DNA from: Sphingomonadaceae bacterium
Lineage (GTDB): Bacteria; Pseudomonadota; Alphaproteobacteria; Sphingomonadales; Sphingomonadaceae
NCBI GenBank assembly: GCA_947476425.1
Contig: CANJQJ010000021.1
Coordinates: 1-46,363 of the forward strand
Direction: 5' to 3'
DNA length: 46,363 bases
The notes under the pieces were generated by a model. That model ran no database searches and was not told where the DNA came from. It saw nothing but the letters and a program-made list of their open reading frames with translations. Below are positions 26,638 through 34,970 of the stretch, one piece after another. A program made the translations under genes and the position numbers. The first letter of the stretch is position 1. The number at the start of each line of letters is the position of its first letter.

Positions 26638-26748
26638 CGTTCATCCTGGGGGGCCATTGACCTTGTCGAAATGGCGTCTCGAAGGACGTCACGGTGCGGT
26701 CCTTCGAGACGGGACTTCGACAGGCTCAGTCCCTCCTCAGGATGAGCG
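26638..26748. repeat. Nested palindromic repeat (CTCATCCTGAGGAG family), copy 2
   Basis: The inner part (GGCGTCTCGAAGGACG … CGGTGCGGTCCTTCGAGACG) is almost identical to copy 1 at 15207-15319. The right outer arm CTCCTCAGGATGAGCG is intact, while the left arm has decayed (TTCATCCTGGGGGG). It lies between ctpA and the dsbB-like gene, in a tandem rather than a convergent gap. Confidence 0.85.
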
Positions 26749-26803
26749 GGGGGTGAGGACTGGCTCCTCGGGATGACGGTGTAGGGGGCAAGACATGCTT
26801 TAT

Positions 26804-28141
26804 TTACCGCGGCTTGACGGGCGCTGCCGATGCCAATGCCGGGGTGACCTTGCCGAGACGAGCGATGGTCTTGATCGCGTAGTCGAGCTGGAAATCCTTC
26901 ACGCCGGCCTTTTTCAGGTTTTCAGCGGTCGCGGCGAAGCGGGGATCGGGCTTTTCATCCTCTTCCAGCACGCTGTCGTCGATCTTGACCTCGTTGATCA
27001 GGTGGCGGCGAAGATCGGCTTCGCGCAGCCGCGGGCGATCCTTGCGGTCGGGATCGCTGAGCTGCGGGACTGGCAGGTCGGGCTTGATGCCGCCTTCCTG
27101 AACCGAACGGCCCGAGGGGAGGTAATAGCGCGCCGTGGTGAGGCGAAGCGCGGTATCGTCGGTGAGCTGGAGCAGCGACTGGACCGAGCCCTTGCCGAAG
27201 CTGGTCTCGCCCATGACGAGCGCGCGGCGCTGGTCCTGAAGCGCACCAGCGACGATTTCCGCCGCCGAGGCTGAGCCCGAATCGACGAGCACGACGATGG
27301 GCAGGCCGTGGGCGAGATCGCCCGGGCGAGCGTAATAGCGCTCGATATCGCTCGCCTCGCGACCGCGCTGCGAGACGATTTCGCCGCGTTCGAGGAAGGC
27401 ATCGGAAACCTCGATCGCCTGATCGAGCAATCCGCCCGGATTGGAGCGCAGATCGACGACATAGCCGAGCGGACGGCCGCCATTGGCCTTGTCGATCGCG
27501 GTCAGCGCGGCGCGGACGCCCTCGCCGGTGGTCTTGCTGAAGCTGTTGATGTTGACGATGCCGACATGATCGTGGATTTCCCACTTCACCGCCTTGAGCT
27601 GGATAATCTCGCGGGTGAGGCTGACGTCGAACGGCTTGTCGCGGCCGGGGCGGACGATGGTGATGCTGATCTTGCTGCCGGGCGCGCCGCGCATCTTGTC
27701 GACCGCTTCGTCGAGCGTGCCGCCATAGATGAGGGCGCCGTCGAGGTGGGTGATATAGTCGCCGGCCTTGATGCCGGCCCGATCGGCAGGGCTGTCCTCG
27801 GTTGGGGCGATCACCTTGACCGCGCCATCCTCCATCGAGACGGTGAGGCCGAGGCCGCCATAGCTGCCCTCGGTCTGGGTGCGCAGATTCTTGTAGTCGC
27901 GCACGTCGAGATAGGAGCTGTGCGGATCGAGGCTGGCGAGCATGCCGTCGATCGCGCCGCGGATAAGCGCCTGATCATCGACCTTGTCGACATATTCGGC
28001 GCGAACACGTTCGAAGACGCTCATGAACTGATCGAGCTCGCGATAGGTGTCGACATCGACCGCCGCAAAGGCGGCACTCATCGCGGGAATGAGCGCGACG
28101 GCTCCAACCAGGCCTGCCGAACGCACCAAAGACTTCATCAT
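26804..28141 (-). CDS. ctpA: S41-family C-terminal processing peptidase
   Basis: A periplasmic serine protease of 445 residues with a signal peptide (MMKSLVRSAGLVGAVALIPA…). The PDZ domain is about residues 75-160 (GSYGGLGLTVSMEDGAVKVI). The catalytic Ser is in VDSGSASAAEI and the general-base Lys in SFGKGSVQ. The C-terminal 60 residues are an added helical region. ATG 28141 and 28138 are adjacent; GGAAAG lies about 10 bases upstream. It follows the envC-like gene by 52 bases, as commonly in sphingomonads. Confidence 0.95.
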   Translation of the reverse strand: MMKSLVRSAGLVGAVALIPAMSAAFAAVDVDTYRELDQFMSVFERVRAEYVDKVDDQALIRGAIDGMLASLDPHSSYLDVRDYKNLRTQTEGSYGGLGLTVSMEDGAVKVIAPTEDSPADRAGIKAGDYITHLDGALIYGGTLDEAVDKMRGAPGSKISITIVRPGRDKPFDVSLTREIIQLKAVKWEIHDHVGIVNINSFSKTTGEGVRAALTAIDKANGGRPLGYVVDLRSNPGGLLDQAIEVSDAFLERGEIVSQRGREASDIERYYARPGDLAHGLPIVVLVDSGSASAAEIVAGALQDQRRALVMGETSFGKGSVQSLLQLTDDTALRLTTARYYLPSGRSVQEGGIKPDLPVPQLSDPDRKDRPRLREADLRRHLINEVKIDDSVLEEDEKPDPRFAATAENLKKAGVKDFQLDYAIKTIARLGKVTPALASAAPVKPR

Positions 28142-28193
28142 CAAAATTGACTTTCCAGGATTTTGGCCTCGATTTGGGACAGGATACAGGCTT

Positions 28194-29378
28194 TCATCCA
28201 CGAACCGCAAGCGGAGCTATGTCGATCACCTGACCTTCGTGCCGGAGCTCGACGGTAACGCGCGGATTGAGGGGCCCGGCGCGCCCTAGCGGGCTGCCCT
28301 GGACGACGCTGTCGCCGACCGCGATCGAGATCGAATCGAGACCTGTGAGCAGCGTTGTCCAGCCCTGGCCATGATCGATGATGACGATCTGGCCATAGCC
28401 GCGGAACGGCCCGGCGTAGCGGATGTGGCCGCCGGCTGGAGCGATGATCTGGGCGCCGGGGATCGACGCGAAGGTCAGCCCGCGCGAGCGGATGCCGGCC
28501 GAGGAGACCTCGCCGATCCCGGCAACGATTCGGCCGAGGACCGGGAGGCGATACGCGGGACGTCCGGCGACGATTGGCGGTGGCTCCGGAGCGGGCGCGC
28601 CGCTGTCGCCGGGAACTGGTGGGCGGAGCATCGGGCCGGGGAGGCTGGCAAGCTGGGCCGAAATCCCTGCCTGGACGTCCATCTGCGCCATGAGATCGAT
28701 GAGATCGCGGGCTTTTTCGCCCATCCCCTGGGCGCGCTCCTGCTCGAGCATCGCCGAATTGCCGAGCTGGCGCGAGCGGATGCGCTCCCCCGCCTCGAGC
28801 CGCGCGAGATCGAGGCGCCGGGTGGCAAGCAGAGTCTGTTCGGCGCGAAGCGAGACGACGGCGAGGCGGGCGTCGTCGCGCAGGCGGGCGCTTTGGTCCA
28901 TCTCGGCCTGCAGGCCGGCGGTGCGGGCGCGGATCACCGGCAGCGCTGCATCGAGCAGCAGGCGTGCGTGGATCATGTCATCGAGCGAACCGGGCTGGAC
29001 CAGCACGAGGGCCGGCGGGCGGCTCGCCATCGACTGGAGCGCGGCGATCAACTGGACGATCGGCTTCTGGCGGTGGGCGAGGTCACGCTGCTGGCGCGCA
29101 CGCATTCGCTCGATCACGATCATTCGCGCGTGGACGGCGGCGATTCGCGCCTCGCTCTCCTGGATGCGCGCGGCAAATGCGGCGCTTCGATCACGCGCCG
29201 CGTCGGCAGCGCCGATCGCGCGGTGCGCGGCGGCTTCGAAACGCTCTGCGCGGCGGGTGGCGAGGACGGCTTCGCGCCGCGCCTCGACGAGGCGGGCGCG
29301 TTCGTCTGCGATGGTCTGCGCGGTGGCGGTGGTGGCGAGCAGCGCCGTCATCAGCAGGAGGGAGGTGCGCCGCATCAT
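28194..29378 (-). CDS. EnvC-like murein hydrolase activator (degenerate LytM/M23)
   Basis: 394 residues: signal peptide (LLLMTALLATTATA), a long coiled coil about residues 20-240, then a C-terminal LytM/M23 domain. The usual zinc-ligand segment HxGxD is replaced by RSRGLTFAS, and the HxH strand is replaced by VTVELRHEG after TLLTGLDSI, so peptidase activity is unlikely. This fits EnvC-type proteins that activate cell-wall amidases during division. ATG 29378 overlaps the rlmH stop (ATGA). GAGGG is directly adjacent, so a start at the next ATG (29375) is possible. Confidence 0.88.
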   Translation of the reverse strand: MMRRTSLLLMTALLATTATAQTIADERARLVEARREAVLATRRAERFEAAAHRAIGAADAARDRSAAFAARIQESEARIAAVHARMIVIERMRARQQRDLAHRQKPIVQLIAALQSMASRPPALVLVQPGSLDDMIHARLLLDAALPVIRARTAGLQAEMDQSARLRDDARLAVVSLRAEQTLLATRRLDLARLEAGERIRSRQLGNSAMLEQERAQGMGEKARDLIDLMAQMDVQAGISAQLASLPGPMLRPPVPGDSGAPAPEPPPIVAGRPAYRLPVLGRIVAGIGEVSSAGIRSRGLTFASIPGAQIIAPAGGHIRYAGPFRGYGQIVIIDHGQGWTTLLTGLDSISIAVGDSVVQGSPLGRAGPLNPRVTVELRHEGQVIDIAPLAVRG

Positions 29379-29797
29379 CCCTCGCGGTGGTAGGGATGGT
29401 TGGCGAGGATGCTGGAGGCGCGCCAGAGTTGTTCGGCGAGCATCGCGCGGGCGAGCATGTGCGGCCATGTCGCCTCGCCGAATGCGAGAAGCAGGTCCGC
29501 CTCGGCGCGCTGTTCGCCATCATGGCCGTCGGCGGCGCCGATCAGGAAGCGGGTCTCGCGGACGCCGTCGTCGCGCCAGCGGCCGAGCAGTTCGGCGAAG
29601 GGCTTCGAGGCGTACTGGCGGCCGCGCTCGTCGAGCACCACGAGTTTGGTGGCGGGTTCGCGAAGGGGCATCTTGCCGCCCTGGTCCGGTAGCTCGGTGA
29701 CGCGAGTCGGCCATGCGATGCGCTTGAGATAGCGATCGACGAGTTCAGCCTCGGGGCAGCGCCCGATGCGGCCGCGCGCGACGATGTGGAGCAGCAA
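29375..29797 (-). CDS. rlmH: 23S rRNA (pseudouridine1915-N3)-methyltransferase
   Basis: SPOUT methyltransferase of 140 residues modifying helix 69 of the large ribosomal subunit. LLHIVARGRIGRCPEAELVDRY matches the family N-terminus, and FLIGAADGHDGEQRAEADLL with LAEQLWRASSILANHPYHRE is the SAM-binding knot. The only start that gives the normal N-terminus is a TTG at 29797, three bases after the rsfS stop and without a Shine-Dalgarno, so translation is probably coupled to rsfS. Confidence 0.94.
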   Translation of the reverse strand: MLLHIVARGRIGRCPEAELVDRYLKRIAWPTRVTELPDQGGKMPLREPATKLVVLDERGRQYASKPFAELLGRWRDDGVRETRFLIGAADGHDGEQRAEADLLLAFGEATWPHMLARAMLAEQLWRASSILANHPYHREG

Positions 29798-29800
29798 GGC

Positions 29801-30193
29801 TCAGGCGCTGGCGACGGCCGCCGGGGCTTCGCCGAACGCCCACATGCGCTCGAGATTGTAGAAGCTGCGTACCTCGGGGCGGAACAGGTGGACGATGACG
29901 TCGCCGGCATCGATCAGCACCCAATCAGCCGAGGGCATGCCCTCGATGCGGGGCGAGCGGTGGGTTTCCTGCTTGATGCGATCGGCAAGCTTCATCGCCA
30001 TCGAGGCGACCTGGCGAGTCGAGCGGCCGCTGGCGATCACCATATAGTCCGCGATCGTCGATTTGCCGGCGAGCGGGATCGACACGGTTTCCATGGCCTG
30101 ATCGTCGTCGAGCGACTTCAGGATGAGCTGGTGGAGCGCGGCCGACGGATCGGCAGGTATTTCGCCAACTCTATTGGTACTGGAATCGGGCAA
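29801..30193 (-). CDS. rsfS: Ribosomal silencing factor RsfS
   Basis: A 130-residue protein that binds ribosomal protein uL14 and blocks subunit joining in starvation. The core SLDDDQAMETVSIPLAGKST and IADYMVIASGRSTRQVASMA is characteristic. The start appears to be TTG at 30193, with GAGGAGG four bases upstream; no ATG or GTG upstream of the core fits. It follows nadD by nine bases. Confidence 0.92.
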   Translation of the reverse strand: MPDSSTNRVGEIPADPSAALHQLILKSLDDDQAMETVSIPLAGKSTIADYMVIASGRSTRQVASMAMKLADRIKQETHRSPRIEGMPSADWVLIDAGDVIVHLFRPEVRSFYNLERMWAFGEAPAAVASA

Positions 30194-30202
30194 GAAGCCT
30201 CC

Positions 30203-30841
30203 TCAATGCAACGGGCGACGCGCCGAAAAGGCGTGCCTGCCGTCATTCATGTTTGATTGATACCAACCGGGGTTTGCGCGCCGCAGCGCTGTCGCGGATG
30301 CTGGATCTGGTCTGAAGCGCAGCAACACGAGCGCCGGTGGTCTCCACTTCGTCCAGTTTCCTGACCGGCTTGAGGGGTGGACGAAATGCCTCAGCCAAGC
30401 CCATGCTTTTCCGCGATTGGCGTTCCTATAATAGCCCGGACGGGCGATAACAGCAATCGGCATGGTAAAAGCGATTTTTCGCCATTCGCGCCAGCGATCG
30501 AAGGTGGCGAGATTGTCCGATCCCATCAGCCAGACGAAGCTGTCGCGAGGGTGGCGGGCGGTGATTTTTCGCAGCGTATCAACGGTGTAGCGCGTGCCGA
30601 GCCGGGTCTCGATCGCGGATGCGCGGATGGGGGCGTTGCGGGCGATCCGGGTGGCTGAGGCGAAGCGCGCGGCGAAGGGCGCCATGTCGTTCGTCGCATC
30701 CTTCAACGGATTGCCCGGCGAGACGAGCAGCCAGACCTCGTCGAGTCCAAGCGCTGCGATCGCGCCGAGCGCGATGCGGCGATGGCCACGATGCGCGGGA
30801 TTGAAGGAGCCCCCAAGCAGGCCGATGCGTTTCCCGGTCAT
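30203..30841 (-). CDS. nadD: Nicotinate-nucleotide adenylyltransferase
   Basis: Adenylates nicotinate mononucleotide in NAD synthesis. 212 residues. GLLGGSFNPAHRGHRRIA carries the nucleotidyltransferase GxFxPxHxGH motif and FVWLMGSDNLATFDRWREW is the NadD substrate loop. A TTG at 30868 could extend it by nine residues, but ATG 30841 gives the normal N-terminus. First gene of the nadD-rsfS-rlmH-envC-ctpA series. Confidence 0.94.
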   Translation of the reverse strand: MTGKRIGLLGGSFNPAHRGHRRIALGAIAALGLDEVWLLVSPGNPLKDATNDMAPFAARFASATRIARNAPIRASAIETRLGTRYTVDTLRKITARHPRDSFVWLMGSDNLATFDRWREWRKIAFTMPIAVIARPGYYRNANRGKAWAWLRHFVHPSSRSGNWTKWRPPALVLLRFRPDPASATALRRANPGWYQSNMNDGRHAFSARRPLH

Positions 30842-30866
30842 TGCGTCAGTAGATCGGGGTCGTGGC

Positions 30867-30901
30867 AAAAAACAAGGGGCCGCGGATTGCTCCGCAGCCC
30901 C
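30867..30901 (-). terminator. Rho-independent terminator of the porin gene
   Basis: On the minus strand, GGGGCTGCGGA pairs with TCCGCGGCCCC (one mismatch) around a GCAA loop and is followed by TTGTTTTTT. It lies about 26 bases after the porin stop and separates it from nadD. Confidence 0.88.
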
Positions 30902-30927
30902 TCCAACGCATGACGAAATCAGTTAGA

Positions 30928-31644
30928 TCAGAACGCAACGCTGAGCGAGACGGTCGGACCTGCTTCGATGTTGTGGCCGTAGAGAGCCTTGCTCAGGTCG
31001 GTATCGACATAGGATACGTTGAGCGTCAGGCTCTTGTAGGTCGCATCGACGCCGAGCGACCAATCGGTGTAGTCAGGTCCACCGGCAAAGCCGTTCTGCG
31101 TGTAGCCGACGTGGCCCTTGAGCGTGAACGGCGTGTTCGGGATCGCTGCCGAAAGCTCGCCGTAGCCATAGAGGTTGTCCTTGGCGAGTGGCTTCTGGTC
31201 AGGTGCGAACGCAACACCGACCTTGGCGGTGACCGGGCCGAAAGTGCCCTTTACGCTGGCGTAAGGCTCGAAGAAATCGGTCGGGAAGACCAGCTCATCA
31301 GCACCCGGATAGTAATAATAGAGAACGCCTGCATCGATGGTGACAGGGCCAACCGCGCCGGTCCAGCCGCCGTAGAGATCGATTTCCTGGCTCGAGCCAG
31401 CATAGACATTCGAGTCAACCGAGGAACCCCAGGTGCCGATATAGAAACCCGACGAGTGGGAGATGCCGATGGTCCCCTGGATCGCCGGTTCGCGATTGGT
31501 CTGCGACACGCCGCGGAAGCGGTAGTCGGAGGTGATGGTCGCGCCGCCGGTAACGGTAAAGCCGCCGCCGAGGTCTTCGGCGAGTGCGGGAGCCGAAACT
31601 GCGGCGATTGCGAGGGCCGAAAGGCCGAAAATGGTCGAGCGCAT
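30928..31644 (-). CDS. TorF family putative porin
   Basis: A 238-residue outer-membrane beta-barrel with a signal peptide (MRSTIFGLSALAIAAVSAPALA). GGATITSDYRFRGVSQTNREPAIQG is the conserved N-terminal strand of this family (TIGR02001 type), and the protein ends in an aromatic residue (LSVAF) as barrel proteins do. Substrate unknown. AAAGGGA lies a few bases before the ATG. The gene is monocistronic, with its own terminator. Confidence 0.9.
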   Translation of the reverse strand: MRSTIFGLSALAIAAVSAPALAEDLGGGFTVTGGATITSDYRFRGVSQTNREPAIQGTIGISHSSGFYIGTWGSSVDSNVYAGSSQEIDLYGGWTGAVGPVTIDAGVLYYYYPGADELVFPTDFFEPYASVKGTFGPVTAKVGVAFAPDQKPLAKDNLYGYGELSAAIPNTPFTLKGHVGYTQNGFAGGPDYTDWSLGVDATYKSLTLNVSYVDTDLSKALYGHNIEAGPTVSLSVAF

Positions 31645-31816
31645 GTATTATTTTCCCTTTTTGCAGTTTTAGGATCGCTCCCCTGCGGCGTCAGGACCAA
31701 ACTTCGTATTCTTCCCCGAAGGGCGAGTTCATAACCTGAGGCACTCGTAATATTGTGCATCACGGTATCGGCCGCGCCAATTGTAAATTTAGATAAGTTA
31801 AAGGAATTCCGGCATT

Positions 31817-31873
31817 GTTGCATTTGTGCAACGCAGCGATGCCCAATAGATGGGCATATGATTGTGCGCTGCG
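31817..31873 (-). other. Tandem hairpins just after the metC-like gene
   Basis: Starting seven bases after the metC-like stop there is an outer stem CGCAGCG/CGCTGCG enclosing ATGCCCA-TCTAT-TGGGCAT, then GTTGCA-CAAA-TGCAAC. There is no T-tract. It may end or protect the metC-like mRNA; the 16-bp GTTGCA…TGCAAC palindrome could instead be an operator for the porin gene downstream. Confidence 0.5.
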
Positions 31874-31879
31874 ATCCGT

Positions 31880-33076
31880 TTAGGCAGGCTCTGCTGCATT
31901 TCCGTGCAATCGCTTCAATCCCGCATCCAGGTCGGCAATCAGGTCGGCCGGATCTTCAAGTCCGATATTGATTCGAACCATCGGGCCTTCGGCTTTCCAT
32001 TGGGTCGCGGAGCGGATCGTTGCTGGATCGATGGGAAGCGCGAGGCTCTCATAGCCGCCCCAGGAAAAGCCGATTCCGAACAGTTCGAGCCCATCGATGA
32101 AGCGGGCGCGGGCGGCATCGTCGCCGCCCTTGAGGACGAAGCTGAACAGGCCCGAACTGCCGTTGAAATCGCGCTCCCAGATCGTGTGGCCGGGACAATC
32201 AGGCATCGCCGGATGGAGGATGCGAGCGACTTCGGGCTGGACCTCAAGCCAGCGCGCGACCGCGAGCGCGCTTTGCTCATGCGCCCTGAGCCGGACAGCG
32301 AGCGTCCGGAGCCCTCGCGCGGCGAGCCACGCGTCGTCGGGGCCGACGCACTGGCCATGCGATTGTGCAGTACGTCGAAGCGCTTCCCAATGTTCGGGGC
32401 CCGAGGTGACCGATCCCATCATGACGTCACTGTGCCCGACGATATATTTGGTGCAGGCGAGGATGGTGAGATCGATGCCCTTTTCGATCGCCGGGAATAA
32501 GAGCGGGGTCGCCCAGGTATTGTCGAGCAGCGTGACGATGCCGCGCGCCTTGGCGACCGCGACGATCGCTGGAATGTCCTGGACCTCCATCGTCAGGCTG
32601 CCCGGGCTTTCGAGGAAGATGGCGCGCGTGTTTTCGGCGAGGAGATCGGCGATGCCGGCGCCGACGAGGGGATCATAGTAGCGCGTGGTGATGCCGTAGG
32701 GCGCGAGTATGTTGCGGCAGAAGGCGCGGGTGGGCTCGTAGACGCTGTCCACCATGAGAAGCTCGTCGCCGGGCTTGAGCACGGAGAGGAGCGCGCCGGC
32801 GATTGCTGCAACACCGGAAGGATAGAGCATCGTACCCGCTGCGCCCGGCTCAAGCTCGGTGAGCGCTTCGGCGAGGGACCATTGAGTCGGCGTGCCGCGA
32901 CGGCCGTAATAGAGGCCGTCATTGGGGGTGCGGGTCGCCTGCCTGAGATCGGCGACGGTGTCGAACAGGATGGTCGAGGCGCGCCAGACTGGCGTGTTGA
33001 CGATGCCTTGCGTCCACGCCTTGCGGCGGCCCGCCGAGACGATGCGGGTGGCCGGTTGCTGCTTGTCGTCGCTCAT
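31880..33076 (-). CDS. metC: Cystathionine beta-lyase (Cys/Met metabolism PLP enzyme)
   Basis: A 398-residue gamma-family PLP enzyme. The PLP Lys is in TILACTKYIVGHSDVMMGSV. YYGRRGTPTQWSLAEALTELE and YPSGVAAIAGALLSVL are typical of MetC. It would cleave cystathionine to homocysteine in methionine synthesis, though related lyases share the motifs. The start overlaps the sulfurtransferase stop (ATGA), coupling two sulfur-amino-acid genes. Confidence 0.9.
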   Translation of the reverse strand: MSDDKQQPATRIVSAGRRKAWTQGIVNTPVWRASTILFDTVADLRQATRTPNDGLYYGRRGTPTQWSLAEALTELEPGAAGTMLYPSGVAAIAGALLSVLKPGDELLMVDSVYEPTRAFCRNILAPYGITTRYYDPLVGAGIADLLAENTRAIFLESPGSLTMEVQDIPAIVAVAKARGIVTLLDNTWATPLLFPAIEKGIDLTILACTKYIVGHSDVMMGSVTSGPEHWEALRRTAQSHGQCVGPDDAWLAARGLRTLAVRLRAHEQSALAVARWLEVQPEVARILHPAMPDCPGHTIWERDFNGSSGLFSFVLKGGDDAARARFIDGLELFGIGFSWGGYESLALPIDPATIRSATQWKAEGPMVRINIGLEDPADLIADLDAGLKRLHGNAAEPA

Positions 33077-33915
33077 GCCGTGGTGATCGCCTTGGGTGTA
33101 TCGGGGCGCGAGCCCCATTCGGACCAGCTGCCATCATAGAGCGCGACATCGGTCTTGCCGAGCAGCGCGGCACCGAACTGGAGCACTGAGGCGGTGACGC
33201 CCGAGCCGCATGTATTGACCAGCGGCCTGGCAAGATCGATCCCGGCGTCCTCGAATGCGGCCTTGAGCGCTGCGCCGCGCTTCCACGTGCCGTCCGGATT
33301 GAGCAGGCGATCGTAAGTGAGGTTTTTCGAGCCGGGGATGTGGCCTGAGGCGACGTCCGGACGAGGATCGCTTTCTTCGCCGGAGAAGCGCTTGGCACCG
33401 CGCGCATCGAGGACCTGTTCAGCGCCGCTTTCGAGATTGGCGCGGATTTGATCGAGCGTGCGGACAAATGCGGGATTGAAGCGCGGGGTGAAGTGGCCGG
33501 GGACGAAGGCGGCGACTTCAGTCGAAAGCGGGCGTCCTTCGGCGATCCACTTGGCGAGCCCGCCGTCGAGGATCGCAACATATTGCGCACCATAGGTTTT
33601 GAGCATCCACCATGCGCGTGCGGCAGTGTGATGCGGGCTATTGTCGTAGAGGAGGATCCGGTTGCCATTGCCGACACCTAGTGCGCGCATGCGGCTTGCG
33701 AACTTTTCCGCCGACGGCAGCATGAAGGGGACCGGATTATCAGCATCCTTGAGCGCGGCGAGGTTCATGAAGACTGCGCCGGGAATGTGCCCGGAGTCAT
33801 AATCGGCCCTTGGATCGCGGCTCGGATCGAGCGCGAAATAGGTGGCGTCGAGAATGCGGAGGTCCGACGCGCCGAGTTCGTTTGCGAGCCAGTCGGTGGT
33901 AACGAGAATGTCCAT
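33073..33915 (-). CDS. sseA: 3-mercaptopyruvate/thiosulfate sulfurtransferase
   Basis: 280 residues in two rhodanese domains. Only the second has the active Cys, in NTCGSGVTA; the CGSGVTA loop favours mercaptopyruvate as substrate. HIPGAVFMNLAAL and HIPGSKNLTYDRLL are the matching strands of each half. The start is ATG 33915 (MDILVTTDWLANEL). Overlaps the metC-like gene by four bases. Divergent from queF with 62 bases between. Confidence 0.93.
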   Translation of the reverse strand: MDILVTTDWLANELGASDLRILDATYFALDPSRDPRADYDSGHIPGAVFMNLAALKDADNPVPFMLPSAEKFASRMRALGVGNGNRILLYDNSPHHTAARAWWMLKTYGAQYVAILDGGLAKWIAEGRPLSTEVAAFVPGHFTPRFNPAFVRTLDQIRANLESGAEQVLDARGAKRFSGEESDPRPDVASGHIPGSKNLTYDRLLNPDGTWKRGAALKAAFEDAGIDLARPLVNTCGSGVTASVLQFGAALLGKTDVALYDGSWSEWGSRPDTPKAITTA

Positions 33916-33977
33916 GGCGACCGTTCTAGCGATGCCGTCGCTTTCCTTCAATCGACGGGGCGGCTAGGAAGCAATCC

Positions 33978-34424
33978 ATGAATCCGATCCACCTTGGCCA
34001 GACCAGCGCGCTGCCTGCTTCGCCGGACGCGGCGACGCTCGATTATGTACCGAATCCGCGTCCGGGGCGGCTTTACCTGGTGCGGTTTTCGGCACCGGAA
34101 TTCACGTCGCTGTGCCCTGTCACCGGGCAGCCCGATTTCGCGCATCTCGTGATCGATTATGCGCCCGGCGATACGATCGTCGAATCGAAGTCGCTGAAGC
34201 TGTTTCTCGGGGCATTCCGCAATCATGCTGCGTTTCACGAGGATTGCACGGTTGGAATCGGCGAGCGGCTGTTTGGCGAGATGAAACCGGTGTGGCTGCG
34301 GATCGGCGGTTACTGGTATCCGCGCGGGGGGATCCCGATCGATGTGTTCTGGCAGTCGGGGATGCCGCCGGAAGGGCTGTGGCTGCCCGATCAGGGTGTG
34401 CCGGGGTATCGCGGGCGGGGTTAG
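33978..34424 (+). CDS. queF: preQ1 synthase (7-cyano-7-deazaguanine reductase)
   Basis: NADPH-dependent nitrile reductase of queuosine synthesis, short unimodular form of 148 residues. The covalent Cys is in [13 protein letters not shown], the substrate loop is [12 protein letters not shown], and the catalytic Asp is in FHEDC. TAGGA lies about 8 bases before the ATG. No preQ1 riboswitch is recognisable in the short upstream gap. Confidence 0.96.
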   Translation: MNPIHLGQTSALPASPDAATLDYVPNPRPGRLYLVRFSAPEFTSLCPVTGQPDFAHLVIDYAPGDTIVESKSLKLFLGAFRNHAAFHEDCTVGIGERLFGEMKPVWLRIGGYWYPRGGIPIDVFWQSGMPPEGLWLPDQGVPGYRGRG

Positions 34425-34441
34425 GGGCTGAGGCCGCCCGC

Positions 34442-34591
34442 TCGTCATCCCGATACCACCCCTCCTCGTCATCCCGGCGGACGCCGGGCGGAGGTCCTTC
34501 CATCGCGAGACCTGTGGGTCCCGTGGATCCCGACTTTCGTCGGGATGACGACGGGGGGCGTCGGGATGACGAGGAGCAGGCGCCGGGATGA
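34442..34591 (-). repeat. BIME-like paired-hairpin repeat, copy 2, with extra half-units
   Basis: The main element is 34468-34549, in the reverse orientation like the copy at 24578, with hairpins CCCGGCGGACGCCGGG and CCCGACTTTCGTCGGG around GAGACCTGTGGG. Half-units with GTCATCCC or GGGATGAC lie on both sides (34443-34453, 34561-34591). It fills the gap between convergent queF and a small secreted protein gene. Confidence 0.85.
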
Positions 34592-34600
34592 CGGGAGGGG

Positions 34601-34951
34601 TCACTGTTTCCGGAAGCGCACCAAGCGGTCGTAGCGGGGGATGGTCAGCGCGCCATCCTCGATCTTCAGGACCGAGGGGCCGAACTTGCCGTCGCTTGAC
34701 GGATCGTTGCACTCGTAGCGCTCGACGCTGAGGACGACGCTGTCCTTTTCGGCGGTCCATTGACCGGCGGCGATTTCGTCGAGCGCGCCGTAGGAGAGCG
34801 CGTAACGGAAGTGGCCGTCGCGGGTCAGTTCAAGCGCGGCGGCCATTTCCATCTGGCCGCCATCATAGTCGCCGACCAGCCGGGCCGGGTGCTGCTCGGG
34901 CGCGGCGAGCGCAGGGGTGGCAAGGGCGACGGCGATCAGGAGGGCGCGCAT
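34601..34951 (-). CDS. Small secreted hypothetical protein
   Basis: 116 residues with a signal peptide (MRALLIAVALATPALA). The mature part is beta-rich (LVGDYDGGQMEMAAALELT, GHFRYALSYGALDE, AAGQWTAEKDSVVLS), reminiscent of lipocalin-like or stress-related periplasmic proteins, but I do not recognise the family. It has one Cys. AAGGA lies four bases before the ATG. It starts 19 bases after the HerA-like ATPase stop and may share its transcript. Confidence 0.78.
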   Translation of the reverse strand: MRALLIAVALATPALAAPEQHPARLVGDYDGGQMEMAAALELTRDGHFRYALSYGALDEIAAGQWTAEKDSVVLSVERYECNDPSSDGKFGPSVLKIEDGALTIPRYDRLVRFRKQ

Positions 34952-34970
34952 GCCGTCCTTATACGCGAAT

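Noticed and set aside
33916-33977. preQ1 riboswitch upstream of queF
   Set aside because: The gap to the divergent gene is only 62 bases and shows no preQ1 aptamer pattern.
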